A DNA stretch of 64,000 nt from Macrothele yani (taxonomy: Eukaryota > Arthropoda > Arachnida > Araneae > Macrothelidae), in contig CM076996.1 of NCBI GenBank assembly GCA_039090855.1, positions 51,550,469 through 51,614,468 of the forward strand, in the 5' to 3' direction. Of the stretch, positions 22,601 to 33,042 are shown one piece after another; the stretch's first letter is position 1; each line of letters starts with the position of its first letter. The translations under genes and the position numbers were made by a program. The notes under the pieces are model-generated. The model did not search any database, was not told the DNA's origin, and was given only the letters and a program-made list of their open reading frames with translations.

Positions 22601-23051
22601 AGCCATACATGTTTGGTAAGAGGCAAAATGCATATCCAAGTACACCACCCAAAAAGAAACTACTATGAGAAAATCTATTGAGATCCTGATGAGACCTAAT
22701 GTCTGCAGTAAGAATGTATCGTACGGGTTGCCATAGGTATGACACATCTTCAGATAAATTATGTGTAATTTAATATTTCATTCTGTAAATTTGTGATCCA
22801 TGATGCATGGGAGATACCTTTAAAATGTGATGGCGTGCACTAAATGTTTAAAAAAAAAACCTGTAAACACACCAATGAATTGTGTTATGTTTATTCCACA
22901 TTGTCCATACGCTATAGTTTAGAACCTTGAGAAAGCCATCCGGTAGACGTGCAAAAGCTCTGTGTTGTTTGTATATTTATGTTTTTTTACACCAACAAAT
23001 ATACGGATCAAAATTTCTAATTTTCCGTAGTATAGCTTTAAATGGTCTATT
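22601..23051. other. PLE 1 3' untranslated region
   Basis: No ORF. It holds a 35-base block beginning at about 22923 that is very similar to the 3' region of PLE 3 (63587 onward), which supports its assignment to the element. Confidence 0.55.
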
Positions 23052-23745
23052 TTTGCTTTAGGAAGTATGTTTGACAAAGAGAACAAATTAGATGGTGAAA
23101 TTAGTAGTCGAATGAATTCTTCATTGGAAGTCATAGCTGCCTTAGGATTTCACAGGAATGGTGGGTTCTCAAGGAAGTCCCGAATCTGTGTGTGAAAGTG
23201 TAATTGTTCTTACTCTGATGTACGGCAATGAAACCTGGGTATTGCAGAAAAGACATGGGAGTCGTTTGTGTGCTGGGGAGATGTATTTGTGGTAAGACAC
23301 GCTCTGATCATGTGAGGAATGAAGATGTGTTGCAGATGTGTGATGTGAGGCAGTATGTTAGTAAGGTGGACACTAATATTCTTAGGTGGTTTGGCCATGC
23401 TGAAAGAATGAGTGATGAGGTTCTGACTAAGAGAATTTTTTTAGTTCAAGTGGCAGGCAAGAAAGGTTGAGGAATGCCAAGAAAATCATGGGAGGACCAG
23501 ATACAGGTATGTCTGCTTGAGAAAAAGATTGAGTATGAAGTACAGAAGGTCTTGTGTGCGACGTGATGGATGTTAATGAAGCTCGACCTGTGGGCTGTGA
23601 TTGTTGTAAATGGAGACATTTGATATGCCAACAGTAAGTTATATCTAGTTCTATCAGTTAAATGTTTACTTGGCAGATGGTCTTTCTTTGAGGAGCTAAC
23701 CTCTGAATCTCGGAGAACAGCTTAATGATATGTATGTATGTATGC
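23052..23745 (+). pseudogene. LINE-A 3' fragment
   Basis: It is closely similar to 52563-53245 of the long LINE-A copy, starting at GGAAGTATGTTTGACA. It contains the C-terminal LMYGNETWVLQKRHGSR-type region, VRNEDVLQMCDVRQYVSKVD, and RWFGHAERMSDEVLTKRIFL. It ends after GAACAGCTTAATGAT with a (TATG)n tail at 23730-23745. It is 5'-truncated as expected for LINE insertion, and frame-broken. Confidence 0.85.
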
Positions 23746-24053
23746 AATTTACTAATATATGCTATTTACTAATATCCATGCATGCATATTAGTAAATAGG
23801 GTGGAGTTAGTTTTTGATGCTTGAGTAAAGACCCATCATTATTAATTTGACTTCTTATGTAAGCCTTATGAATATGAGCACAGTGAATTAAAATTTCCTA
23901 AGCAGGCCAAGGACTCGGGCCTTACAATTAATGTTTGTTGACTTACCTTATGAATATGAGAACGGCGGATTAATTGCTAAATTGGCCAATGCCCTTATAA
24001 CTAATGTTTTATACCTTAGTAGATGTGCCCTTATTTTTTTTATTTTCCATATA
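23746..24053. repeat. Hairpin and two diverged ~80-bp direct repeats
   Basis: ATTTACTAATAT and ATATTAGTAAAT (23764-23797) can pair around a CATGCATGC-type centre. Two related units, each beginning CTTATGAATATGAG and ending CAATTAATGTTT or AACTAATGTTT, lie at about 23866-23937 and 23944-24012. No gene is present. Confidence 0.6.
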
Positions 24054-25277
24054 TACACTATCTACCAACAAGTAATTGGACACCTGTGATAGCAAAGGAA
24101 AACTAAATTTATTCACCTTCAATAGTTGGTGGAGCCTCCACGAGTGGCGATTACAGCTGCGACCCTCCGGGGCATACTCTCAACCAGGCGTTGTACGACG
24201 GCTAGCGGTATTTTCTTCCACTCAGCTTAGAGGAGACAGGTCAGTTCTTTCCCCGATTTCGAACGGTGGGGGCATACCTTAAGTTGACGCTCCAACTTGT
24301 CCCACAGGTGCTCGATAGGATTAAGGTCCGGGCTCTGCGCAGGCCAGTCCATTTGATTAACCCCATTGACACCATACCAAGCCGTGGTGGACCTCACAAT
24401 ATGACAGGTGGCATTGCCATCCTGAAAGTAACATGGGTCCACCCCGTAAAACTGCCACTACATAGGAAGCTCATGGTCATCCAAAATGGTGCAGTAGGTC
24501 TTGGCGTTGAGTCTACCAGGAATTGTGACCAAGGGTCCCGTGCCATACCAGGAGAAATACCCCCATAGCATAATTCCACCGCCGCCGAACTTCACAGTTG
24601 GCACAATACATTCCGGCAGGAGGTGTTCTCCAGGCAGACGTCAAACCCAGACCCTGCCATCCGAACGGTAGAGGGTGAACCTTGATTCGTCGCTCCAGAG
24701 AACCTGTTTCCACTATTCAACGGTCCACTGTCGACGTTCTTTGCACCATGTTAGCCGAGCAGCGCTATTGGACTTGGTGATCAAAGGCTTGTGGGCGGCA
24801 GCACGTCCATAATAACCGAGCAGATGGGCTTCCTTACGGATGGTATTCATCGAAAGAACACTCCCGGATGCCTGTTGAAACTCCTCGTGGATGTGGCCCA
24901 TCGATTTGGTGCAGTTCTTCTGAATTTCGCTGGCCAGCACCCGTTGGTCTCTTAACTCCCAGTTTTGTGGGTCTGCCGGGTCACGACACATTCCGACAAT
25001 CACCTCTCATCTTCCACTTGCCAATCACATAGGCCACTGTCGATTTTGGGTACTTCAACTCGCTGGATATGTCACGTATGGTTCGGCCATTTCTGTGATA
25101 CCCGACGATTACACCTTTCTGGAAATCAGAGAGCTCCGAACTGCATGGCATCTTGCATGCGACTGGTTGCGTTGTTGTATCCCACACGATATTTAACGGC
25201 GGTGGCTGTGACGTGTATAAGGACCGCAGATATCGTCGATTGCAGGAGTGTCCAATTACTTGTTGGTAGATAGTGTA
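24054..25277 (-). mobile_element. Tc1-like element
   Basis: Inverted ends TACACTATCTACCAACAAGT at both sides, continuing AATTGGACAC, bounded by TA. The length of 1.22 kb is normal for Tc1-like elements. One transposase remnant is on the minus strand. Confidence 0.93.
24120..25187 (-). pseudogene. Tc1-like transposase
   Basis: The N-terminal paired-like domain shows SSELSDFQKGVIVGYHRNGR and YPKSTVAYVIGKWKMRGD. The middle has TIRKEAHLLGYYGRAAAHKP. The catalytic region has [31 protein letters not shown], a second Asp in CYFQDGNATCH and the final DWPAQSPDLNPIEHLWDKLE. By my count 35 residues lie between the second Asp and the Glu, where 34 is classical. At least two frameshifts and a stop break it. 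Confidence 0.9.
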
Positions 25278-25481
25278 TCTTACTAACTTAGGTAGTGTGG
25301 GTTTCTAAAATGGCCCAACCCGAGGCAAAATCAACCATTTTCAATCCACTATCGTATGAACCTCTCCCTAGATCTCTTCGACAACTTTCTGTTTTGAGGC
25401 AGCCTTTTCAAAATCATTCCTGCGTGCTTAACCTTCCCCCTCTGCCAAATGAATTCAGCATTGCTTGGATGCATGCATGCA
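25278..25481. other. Short non-coding spacer
   Basis: No feature recognised between the Tc1 end and the hAT-like terminus. Confidence 0.3.
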
Positions 25482-25853
25482 AGCAACGCTGCTACTGTAG
25501 CACGCTACTTTTAGAGTAGTGTGGCATGTAGCATCGCTACAAATAAAAAAAAGTAGTTGTAGCAGTAGCACACTACAAAATAAAGTAGCTTGTAGCACAA
25601 TATTACGCTACAATTCGTGTTACTTTAACAATATTGGCTAAAAATTGTATTCTTCAAATCCCGTGACATTTCGAGATTTCCCGAACTGTAATTGACTGTA
25701 ACAAGGGTCCAAGTGTATTCTTGCCTTACCCTATGTCTTTGAACGTACCTGACTTATCTTACATTGTGAAAGTTCACCAAATTGTTAACTGGGAAATCTC
25801 AATTACTCAGTGAGACTGTGAGTATGAGATACGAGGCAATCACTAGCCTAGTT

Positions 25854-26070
25854 CTTTTTTTTTTTTTGTTTGTTGCAGCTTTAACAACCACAATAAGCAA
25901 CTTGGTGGGCAGTCACCCGCTTCTAATTTAGGGCCACTGGTTCCTGCAGGAAAAGGAGGGAGCCAGTGCCATAAGACAACACACAACATGCATGCCTCAC
26001 CGGGATTCAAACCTGGACCCATCTCGGACAAATGGTTCAGAAATCGGCGCTTAGACCACTACTCAATTAG
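25854..26070 (-). mobile_element. tRNA-derived SINE, copy 4
   Basis: On the minus strand: head with box A around 26055, box B reading GGTTTGAATCC near 26010, the common CACTGGCTCCCTCC body, GCCCACCAAGTTGCTTATTGTGG and a poly-A tail (poly-T at 25854-25867). It is more diverged than copies 3, 6 and 8. Confidence 0.85.
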
Positions 26071-26468
26071 TGGTTTTATTGAAGACCATTTTTTGATTGT
26101 GAGATTCGATTCTTTTAGTCAAAGAAAATGAATTCTCAGATATATTAGAAAGATACATGACTTTTAATTGAATTTCCTTGGGATTCTCGGCAGGTTTATC
26201 TAGCTTGAAATATGCACCACGGAATGTGCCAAAATGTGTTGCATATACAAAGATGAATTACTTGTGTAATTTGCCTTGGTTTTTACCTCTGAATACCATA
26301 TGCAGTTCTGTAGATATGAATATCATATCCTCAGAATTTTCACTTTTAATTGAAATCTAAATGTAAACAAGTTAGTAAAATTATGCAATGCATTGATTAT
26401 GATACGCTTTCCAACATACCAGAAATCGCACGCAGATAAACCCTCCTCCCTACCCTGACTATTGATTC

Positions 26469-26950
26469 GTTCAATATACCTCCGGAACAACATACTAAAG
26501 TTTTGTCGTAATAGAAGCATTTTTACTCAAGTTAGGAGGGTAATGGCTGTGGAATAAACTTGCTCCTGATCTTTGACCCCATTTCGATGATATTAAGCAG
26601 AATTGGTTCAGTATACCTCCGGAACAACATACTAAAGTTTTGTCGCAATAGGAGCATCTTTAGTCAAGTTATGAGGATAATGGCTGTGGAATAAATCTCG
26701 CTCCTGTGCTCTGACTTTTGACCCCATTTCGAAGATATTCAACAGAACCGGTTCAGTATACCTCCGGAACAACATAATAAAGTTTTGTCACAATCGAAGC
26801 ATTTTTACACGTTATGACACATAAGGGCGATGGAATGGATCCAGCTCCTATGTCCTGACCTTTGACCCTATTTCGCCCATTTTCAATAGGGTTTGTCCCC
26901 AGGTTGTCCCCTACCACATACTAAAATTTCGTCAAAGTCTAACCATTTTT
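26469..26950 (+). repeat. ~141-bp tandem repeat, three full units and a diverged fourth
   Basis: Units begin GTTCARTATACCTCCGGAAC at 26469, 26606 and 26751, and a diverged unit starts near 26892. Each has AACATACTAAAGTTTTGTC, AGCATTTTTA, TGGCTGTGGAATAAA and CTTTGACCCCATTTCG. The last unit ends in GCGGACAGACAGACGGACAA, a motif I recall from widespread invertebrate repeats. No ORF spans the array. Confidence 0.85.
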
Positions 26951-27202
26951 ATGCGCGTTTTCATGCGGACAGACAGACGGACAAAGCTGGAGCATATACG
27001 CTTCAACCTACGGTTGGACAGCGTAAAAAAGTAGCTAAAAAGTAGCAAAACTCGCTACTTTAAAAAAAAATAAAATAAATAAAATAATAGTGTAGCTAGC
27101 TGCTTTTCAGAAAAAGTAGCGGTAGCAAGCTATTTTTAAGAATGTAGTTGTAGCAGTAGCAAGCTACTTTTAAAAAGTAGTTTTCCAATCACTGCATGCA
27201 TG

Positions 27203-27689
27203 CATATGAGCATCCTAGTGCTGACACTTCCCCAGGGAAATGATGCATATGTACCCGGCCGTCCACATGGTGCAACAGGAATTGGGATATATGGGACCAG
27301 ACAATTAGCATGGGCGCTCAGAGGGACCTATGGCTATGCAGCCCTGTTTTTAGCTGGGTTCAATTCACTTTGTTATGTGACACATTACTGCCATCACCAG
27401 CAATCAAATTATCGGCAAGTTGCACCACAGTATTTCTTCTGTTAGCTCGTACCGTACAGGATAGCCTTCACCCACCTCTAGCATTGGTTAGCTAAGGTTG
27501 GCTCGCACCCTGCTGGTGGTTTGCGGTTTTTCCCTTGTCAGACCACTTTTTGAAGGTACTAACCATGACTGAGCAAGGCTGCATTTAGTTATAGTCTCAG
27601 TAACAGTTCAGTTGTATCTGCTATTATTGCAAACCAGTTAGCATGTGATAACCACCTTGTATTAAAATTATGCTCTGCAGTTGGGCTAT
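27203..27689. other. No gene recognised
   Basis: An 81-codon open stretch at 27200-27445 has no known motif. The GC content is higher than that of its surroundings. Repeat remnant or unique intron sequence. Confidence 0.3.
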
Positions 27690-27861
27690 GCCACCCCGGT
27701 GGTGCAGTGGTGTAAGTGCTGGCTTCTGACCATTCACCCAAGATTGGTCTGGGTTCGAATCCCGGTAAGGCATGGATGTTGTTGGGGTTCAAACCCAGAC
27801 CAGACTTGGGCGAATGGTCAGAAGCCAGCACTTGGAACACTGCTTTCACTGGTTTTATGGG
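27690..27861. mobile_element. SINE head duplicated as a fold-back, copy 5
   Basis: The tRNA-like head of the SINE (box A at about 27700, box B GGTTCGAATCCC at 27752-27763) is followed, after 20 bases, by its own reverse complement (about 27784-27861). The arms are about 73 bp, with roughly 80% pairing overall and near-perfect pairing over the innermost 50. The SINE body and tail are absent. Confidence 0.88.
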
Positions 27862-27944
27862 TTTGAACCTCCCCCCCCAGAAAACCAGTGCCTCTCTTAG
27901 TAGTGAAACTGGGTGACTTATATCTGTTGTTCTATAGTATTAGG

Positions 27945-29190
27945 GTGATTCAAAAGTCATTGCCATTTTGAGGAATTGTCTTGTGTCAAGGAGTTACTCA
28001 TGCACATGTATTATGCTGATGAAAACAACACATGACCAAAGAACTGGTGTCGTCTATTTATAAATAGGAGCACATGCTGCTGTGATTTATTGGAGAATTT
28101 TCTGCTGTCAAAAGCAATAAGAAATACACGATCCGAGTGCTCATATGGTTTTTCTTTAAAAAAAAAAAAAGTTGACCACTGCAGTGAGGCAAATTTGTGC
28201 TGTGAAAAGTGAAGGAGCAGTGTCTGAAAGAACAGCTAGATTTTGGTTTCAGCAATTTTAAAAATGGGGACTGCAGTGTTGAAGACAAAGCACATACTGG
28301 AAGACTTTAAACTGTGAATTCTGAAGCTGTATGCTAAACCGTAGAGTTAAATTTGTGCACAAGCACTAGACAACTGCCAAACGAGCTGGGAATACCTCAG
28401 CCCACAATTATTCACAAACCACACAAGCTCGGAAAGACGTACAGAAGCTTTCGATAAGTACCCAGTGAACTGACTGCTGCTCAAGCTCAGTGACGTGTGC
28501 ATGTGTGTCACCATTTGCTGGAATCCTCAGAACGACCATTTCTTTAGGTGAATTTGACATGTGATGAAAAATGGATATTTCCCCCTGAATCCTGACATGA
28601 GAAAAAGGGGTTAGATCGCATAAAGCCACCAGAACCAATCCAAAAAAGGGGGACGATTTGAGCACAAAATTATGCTATGCATATGGTGGAACTTTGAAGG
28701 ACCCATTCATTAGGAATTGGTTCCCGATGGCCGTGGCAGTAATGTGCAGCTGTACCGTGGTCAGTAGGAGTTGATGTGTGCTGCTTTAAGCCGAAAGTGC
28801 CCTGCTCTGGTGAACCGTAAACAAGTTGTCCTCCAACTGGATAATGTTTCTGCTCATTGTACCAGTCAACTAAGGAAAAAAAATACAGGAACTGGAGGGA
28901 TTTGGGCTTATTCCCAACCCTGCTTATAGTCTGGACCTTGCACCTTCAGACTACCATTTATTCTGGTCCCTGGCACATTTTTTTGCATGGGAAATACTTC
29001 CAAAACATTCATGATGTTTAACTTGGGGTCCAAAACTTTTTCAATTCAAAACCAAAGCAATTTTTTTTTGTAGGGGAAATCAAGACATGGTATCATGATG
29101 TTGTAGGACCATCAAGCACGATGGACTCTATTTTGAAGATTAAACTTTTACGTTAAGGCATTTATACACATTTTCATCAACTGTCAGGAA
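27945..29190 (+). pseudogene. mariner-like element with decayed transposase
   Basis: The left end reads TTAGGGTGATTCAAAAGTCA, a mariner-like terminus. Through many stops one can follow SERTARFWFQQF, then STRQLPNELGIPQPTIIHKP near 28370-28425. Next are LTCDEKWIF near 28556 (first catalytic Asp), an LDNVSAHCTSQ-like segment near 28840 (second), and LAPSDYHLF-like text near 28945, the region of the third Asp. The right terminal repeat was not located. It is an old, inactive copy. Confidence 0.72.
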
Positions 29191-29213
29191 ACGGTTAAAA
29201 ATTCAGTGTGTAT

Positions 29214-29316
29214 ATTCTTTGGATGTTATGTAATGCAGCAGATAAGGTTTATCCATTAATATTACTGGAAAGGATAGCTGAAGCGATGCTGACATACATC
29301 ATTACATCCAAAGAAT
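29214..29316. repeat. Inverted repeat with 64-nt spacer
   Basis: ATTCTTTGGATGTTATGTAATG and CATTACATCCAAAGAAT pair with a short bulge. This may be a fold-back relic; there is no further evidence. Confidence 0.6.
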
Positions 29317-30591
29317 TGTACAGACATTGAAGATTATATAAGATAGCTATGCAACCTACTGAAGGCTTGAAACAGATGTGGACCAATTCAAGAATATCCA
29401 TATACCTTCTCCATAAACAGCATATACAATGGCTCTTCCTGAACATAGCCCAACCACAGAGAGTAGTTCCAGATACTTGTTGCCGAGTACTAATTGGGGA
29501 ATTTTTAGTTTGGCTTCATTTTTGTTTGTTTAAGGGAGTGAAGGATAAAATTTCCACTCAAAAATTTCCAAGAGAGTTCTGGGTGAAGTAGTTTTGCTAC
29601 CATCACTACTCTTGCTGTGAGTGATGATGTAAAATAAGAGAATTCACTGTGAGGAGAGTGTATCAAAAATTTTCAACACTTCGAGGTCACATGTTGCTGC
29701 TGTTGTGACGGCAAAAGGTGGGTTCACCCATAATTAGGTATGTGCAAAAAGTTGTCCTTTCTGTGTACATGTATATTATTAAAAGTATGCATACATTTTG
29801 CACTTGTTTATTTCTTTTATTTCACTCTTGGAACTTAGGTGAGTGCATCGGTTTTTTAAGACATTTGGACAGAAGTCAATCAGTCAACCAGGCAGTTTCA
29901 GCAGCTGTTCTATATATTTTACCTATATTGTTGTGGACATTGTTCTTATGGAATGTTAGACCATATTGTACACATTGTGCAGTTTTCTGTTGCATTAAAA
30001 GCAGCGTGATCGAGGTAGTAAAGTCATTAGTATAGCATTGCTTAATGATACTTTACTAATCACTTTGCCAGCTTATTTGCTTTTTTATACACACTTCAGA
30101 ATTTCATACGAGTTTGTATCTTCAAAGAAGTACAACTTTACAACTATTTAAATCAAGAGCAAAGAAACTACTTTTTGATGAGTTCTACCATTTAAAATAG
30201 GAGGACAAAACTGATCATGATGCTACACACAATAGGATTTATCTTACATAATTATCTGTTCTCCATTAAAATATATTCTAGTTTCCTCCCTGCCTTGTTT
30301 TCTTTGATAAAAACTTACATTCCCAAATGGAAAGAAATAAAGGAATTACACAAATAAAACTTCCAAATTTATGCATTTGTAGTAAGAGCAGTGAGATGTG
30401 AAATTATTATACTGTAGGTAGAAGTGTCTTCTACATTTAGAAGAATGCAAATGAAATGGAACAGTTATTTATATAAATTAATTCCTTTCATATTAAAATT
30501 ACCATTTAAGAATGTATTATTTTTTTTTTTTTTTGCTGCTTTTTATACCAGTTTAGAAATAATTTTATTCTGAAGATTTGCATCTTTTCAG
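29317..30591 (+). other. Presumed SBF intron, no gene
   Basis: No coding element was recognised. The 3' end has a poly-T tract (30521-30534) and a TTCTGAAGATTTGCATCTTTTCAG acceptor region before the exon. Confidence 0.45.
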
Positions 30592-30677
30592 GGAGCGGTT
30601 TAAGCTCTGGGAAAGTAGTTCAGCGATTCCCTGAGAAAGATTGGGATGATACTCCTTTCATCGATGGCATTGAACTG
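30592..30677 (+). CDS. Sbf: Internal exon of SET-binding factor (SBF1/SBF2, MTMR5/MTMR13)
   Basis: An 86-nt exon lies between the acceptor CATCTTTTCAG and the donor CTG|GTAAGA. Completing the first codon with a G from the previous exon gives GSGLSSGKV then [20 protein letters not shown]. This matches the N-terminal region of SBF proteins, in which the (R/Q)FPxKDWxDxPF and GIEL strings precede an FCQP motif encoded by the next exon. The entering intron is phase 1 and the leaving intron phase 0. SBF proteins are pseudophosphatases of the myotubularin family with an N-terminal DENN domain; they act with active myotubularins and as Rab exchange factors in endosomal traffic. I searched by eye for the MARLADYF start exon and the FCQP exon and found neither, so the flanking introns probably exceed the window on at least one side. 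Confidence 0.87.
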
Positions 30678-31175
30678 GTAAGAATGATTATTACTTTCAT
30701 TATTCTTTAATTTATATAGAACAGAGCAATTCTCCTGCTGGAGGCTCCAACTTTTCGTCTAAAAAATAACTTTTGTCCTAATTGAAGTAAGATATTTTAC
30801 CTTGTAAAACTGTTGTTTACACACCCAACTACATTGAACTTTTCCAAGTGTCTTTAAAATGCTTCATTGCCATACATGTGCAAAAGAGAGTTTTAGCTTG
30901 ATTGTTGCACCATATAAATGTGCCGAATTAATCAGGATGTGTTCTTTGTGCACATATCCCTGCAAATGGTTTCATTTAAGGATACTCAGAAGGTATATCA
31001 AAATGCATTTGATTGATGAAGCATAGCACCAACAAGCTTGTATCCAGATATTGCTCTGGGGTAACAAAGTTCACACTTCTGGACATTGATGACAAGGCTT
31101 GTCATACTACTAATAACAATGTTAAAAGATTTTCAACACATTTTTTAAGCCATTTTGATTTCCTATGTGATGATA
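30678..31175 (+). other. Presumed SBF intron, no gene
   Basis: AT-rich, no motif. Ends at the Tc1 terminus. Confidence 0.4.
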
Positions 31176-31254
31176 TACACTATGTTGACAAAAGTCACTG
31201 AACACCTAGAAGAGAAACATGACATAGCATTTATTGACATACATTAGTAATGTG

Positions 31255-32164
31255 TCAGTATACCTTTAGCCTTAATGCATGCACTGACCCTTCTAGACAT
31301 GCTTTCGACAAGGTTTTCCATTCTGTACATAACGCTGCCGCTAACTGTTGCGTACTAGTAGGCCTTGGTTCCAAACTTCTTATGCGACGCTCTAATTCAT
31401 CCCATAGGCACTCTATGGGATTAAGATCAAGGCTCTGTGCTGGCCAGTCCACACACAATATGGAACTATTGTCAAACCACACCGTAACAGTCCTTGCTTT
31501 TATGTCTCGGTGCATTACCCTGCTGGTACCAACAAGGCTCGGTTCCATAGTATTGCCACAGATCCGGAATATCAAGGTAGATGTGCTGGTTAACAAGTTT
31601 GTCCATGATAACCAATGGGTTGGGACCATACCACGAAAAACACCCCCACACAAGTACACTGCCAGCTCCAAACTTGACCATAGGAACAGTACACTGTGGT
31701 AAATAGCGTTCTCCCGGCTGCCGCCATACCCACACACGGCCATCAGACTCGTGGATTGTGTATCTGGATTCATCAGTCTATAGGACCAGTTTCCATTGAT
31801 ATGCTGTCCACGATAAATGTTCTTTACACCGTGCTAAAAGACGAGTAGCATTCTGAGTAGAGATGAAAGGCTTATGAGCAGCTGCATGCCCACGGTAATC
31901 CATGAAATGAAGTTCTCTGCGAATGGTTCACGTACATACTGAGGTTCCAGCATTTATACTGACCTGTACGCTGAGGTCTTTTGCAGTACTCAATCGATCA
32001 GCTGTAACGACTCTCCTGAGGCTTTGACGTCTTCTATCACTGATTTTCTTTGGTCTGCTGGTACATTTTGATGCTTCAGGCGCACCATGTGTCTTCCACT
32101 TATTCAGTACCTCCAAAACAGTTGACTTTGGTATGTATAAACACCTCTTCGTTTCTTTTATGGA
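31255..32164 (-). pseudogene. Tc1-like transposase, main part
   Basis: Continues from the 60-base N-terminal piece at 36541-36482 (starting MSRRERLDFEKGKIVG). It has LSIKETKRCLYIPKSTVLEV and NKWKTHGAPEASK (paired-like domain), then RPKKISDRRRQSLRRVVTAD. The catalytic part has GRVWVWRQPGERYLPQ, FGAGSVLVWGCFSWYG, and CWYQQGNAPRHKSKD, where the catalytic Asp is Gly. It ends with DWPAQSLDLNPIECLWDELE. A hAT splits it after the first 20 or so codons; frameshifts follow. Confidence 0.9.
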
Positions 32165-33042
32165 CAACCCCAGGGATCGCATTCCTCCTAAAATTCCTAA
32201 AATTCCTAATATTTTCTGACCCTCCTTCAATTCCTAAAATTAGACCTAAAATTTGCTATTCATCCTAAAATTTTCGTAAGCTTATTTTTATTAAAAACAC
32301 AACCGTTATTAACGCCAATAAATTTACCATTACGGTAAGGTAAAAAGACCTGTTATTGTAGAAACACAGCCTATATGCTGTGCTGCTGAAGGGAGGGAAA
32401 AATGACGCCATCGAGATGCACTTGCTTCGGGGCAGGCGTTCCATTTTTTTGCCTTCGAACAGTTTTCGAGAGTAACAAGAGATCTAAGGGAAAAGGGGAG
32501 GGGTCATTTTCACCCCTGGTTTGCGCTTTGCAGACGAACTCCGTGGCACGCAGAAGATCGTACTTTATTTTTGTACATGCCTTGTGGAACCTCCTCTTTC
32601 TGCTGATGTTTTGTTATTGTAAACCGCAGGTGGGTGGAAGCAAAGAGGAAACATGTGGTCTCCTTCCGTAACCTCCGGTAATGACGATGGGATGGTAGCT
32701 GAGTATTATCTTGGCAGGCAGTAGAGCACGTGATCATTGACCTTCGATCATGCGTCGGCGACAGCGACCTTCGATGCGCAATATATCTCGGCTCCGACTC
32801 GCTTTGACTGAACTTGCGTGAGATGCGTATGATAGTTTCTGGTTTTACGTCTTTTATGGTGTTCTCTGTGCTGTGTGCAGGTTCAGTTCTCTAGTGGTGA
32901 CCTGCTTTTTTTTTTTTTTTTTTTTTTTCATATCTTCTGACATCCTCTCAGCCAAATTTCGGGAAGTTGTCTGGTTTTGCAATATTGGAACGTGTTTTTG
33001 TACTTCCCTTTCATTTTCTGGTTAGTAATACAAGTGTTTAAG

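Larger units (their letters stand above)
19440..23010 (+). mobile_element. Penelope-like element 1 (PLE), split by a mariner
   Basis: A PLE reverse transcriptase and a GIY-YIG-type C-terminus can be followed from about 19480 to 22600, then a 3' untranslated region to about 23010. It contains a conserved CCTTGAGAAAGCCATCYGG motif shared with PLE 3 near 63587. The element is interrupted by a mariner (20453-21728) and a 132-bp insertion (19787-19918). Its 5' end is unclear. Confidence 0.82.
25490..27194. mobile_element. Non-autonomous hAT-like composite with GTAGC-rich ends
   Basis: Both terminal regions are packed with GTAGC/GCTAC strings (25490-25620 and 27020-27180). The right end reads, in reverse complement, CAGTGATTGGAAAACTACTT. 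CATGCATG occurs at 25482-25489 and at 27195-27202 and is a candidate 8-bp target duplication, although the surrounding CATG tract weakens that. No transposase is present. Between the ends lie a SINE and a ~141-bp tandem array. Confidence 0.55.

Noticed and set aside
25482..27202. A certain 8-bp duplication for the GTAGC-rich element
   Set aside because: CATGCATG lies in longer alternating CATG tracts on both sides, so the match could be chance; kept only as a candidate.
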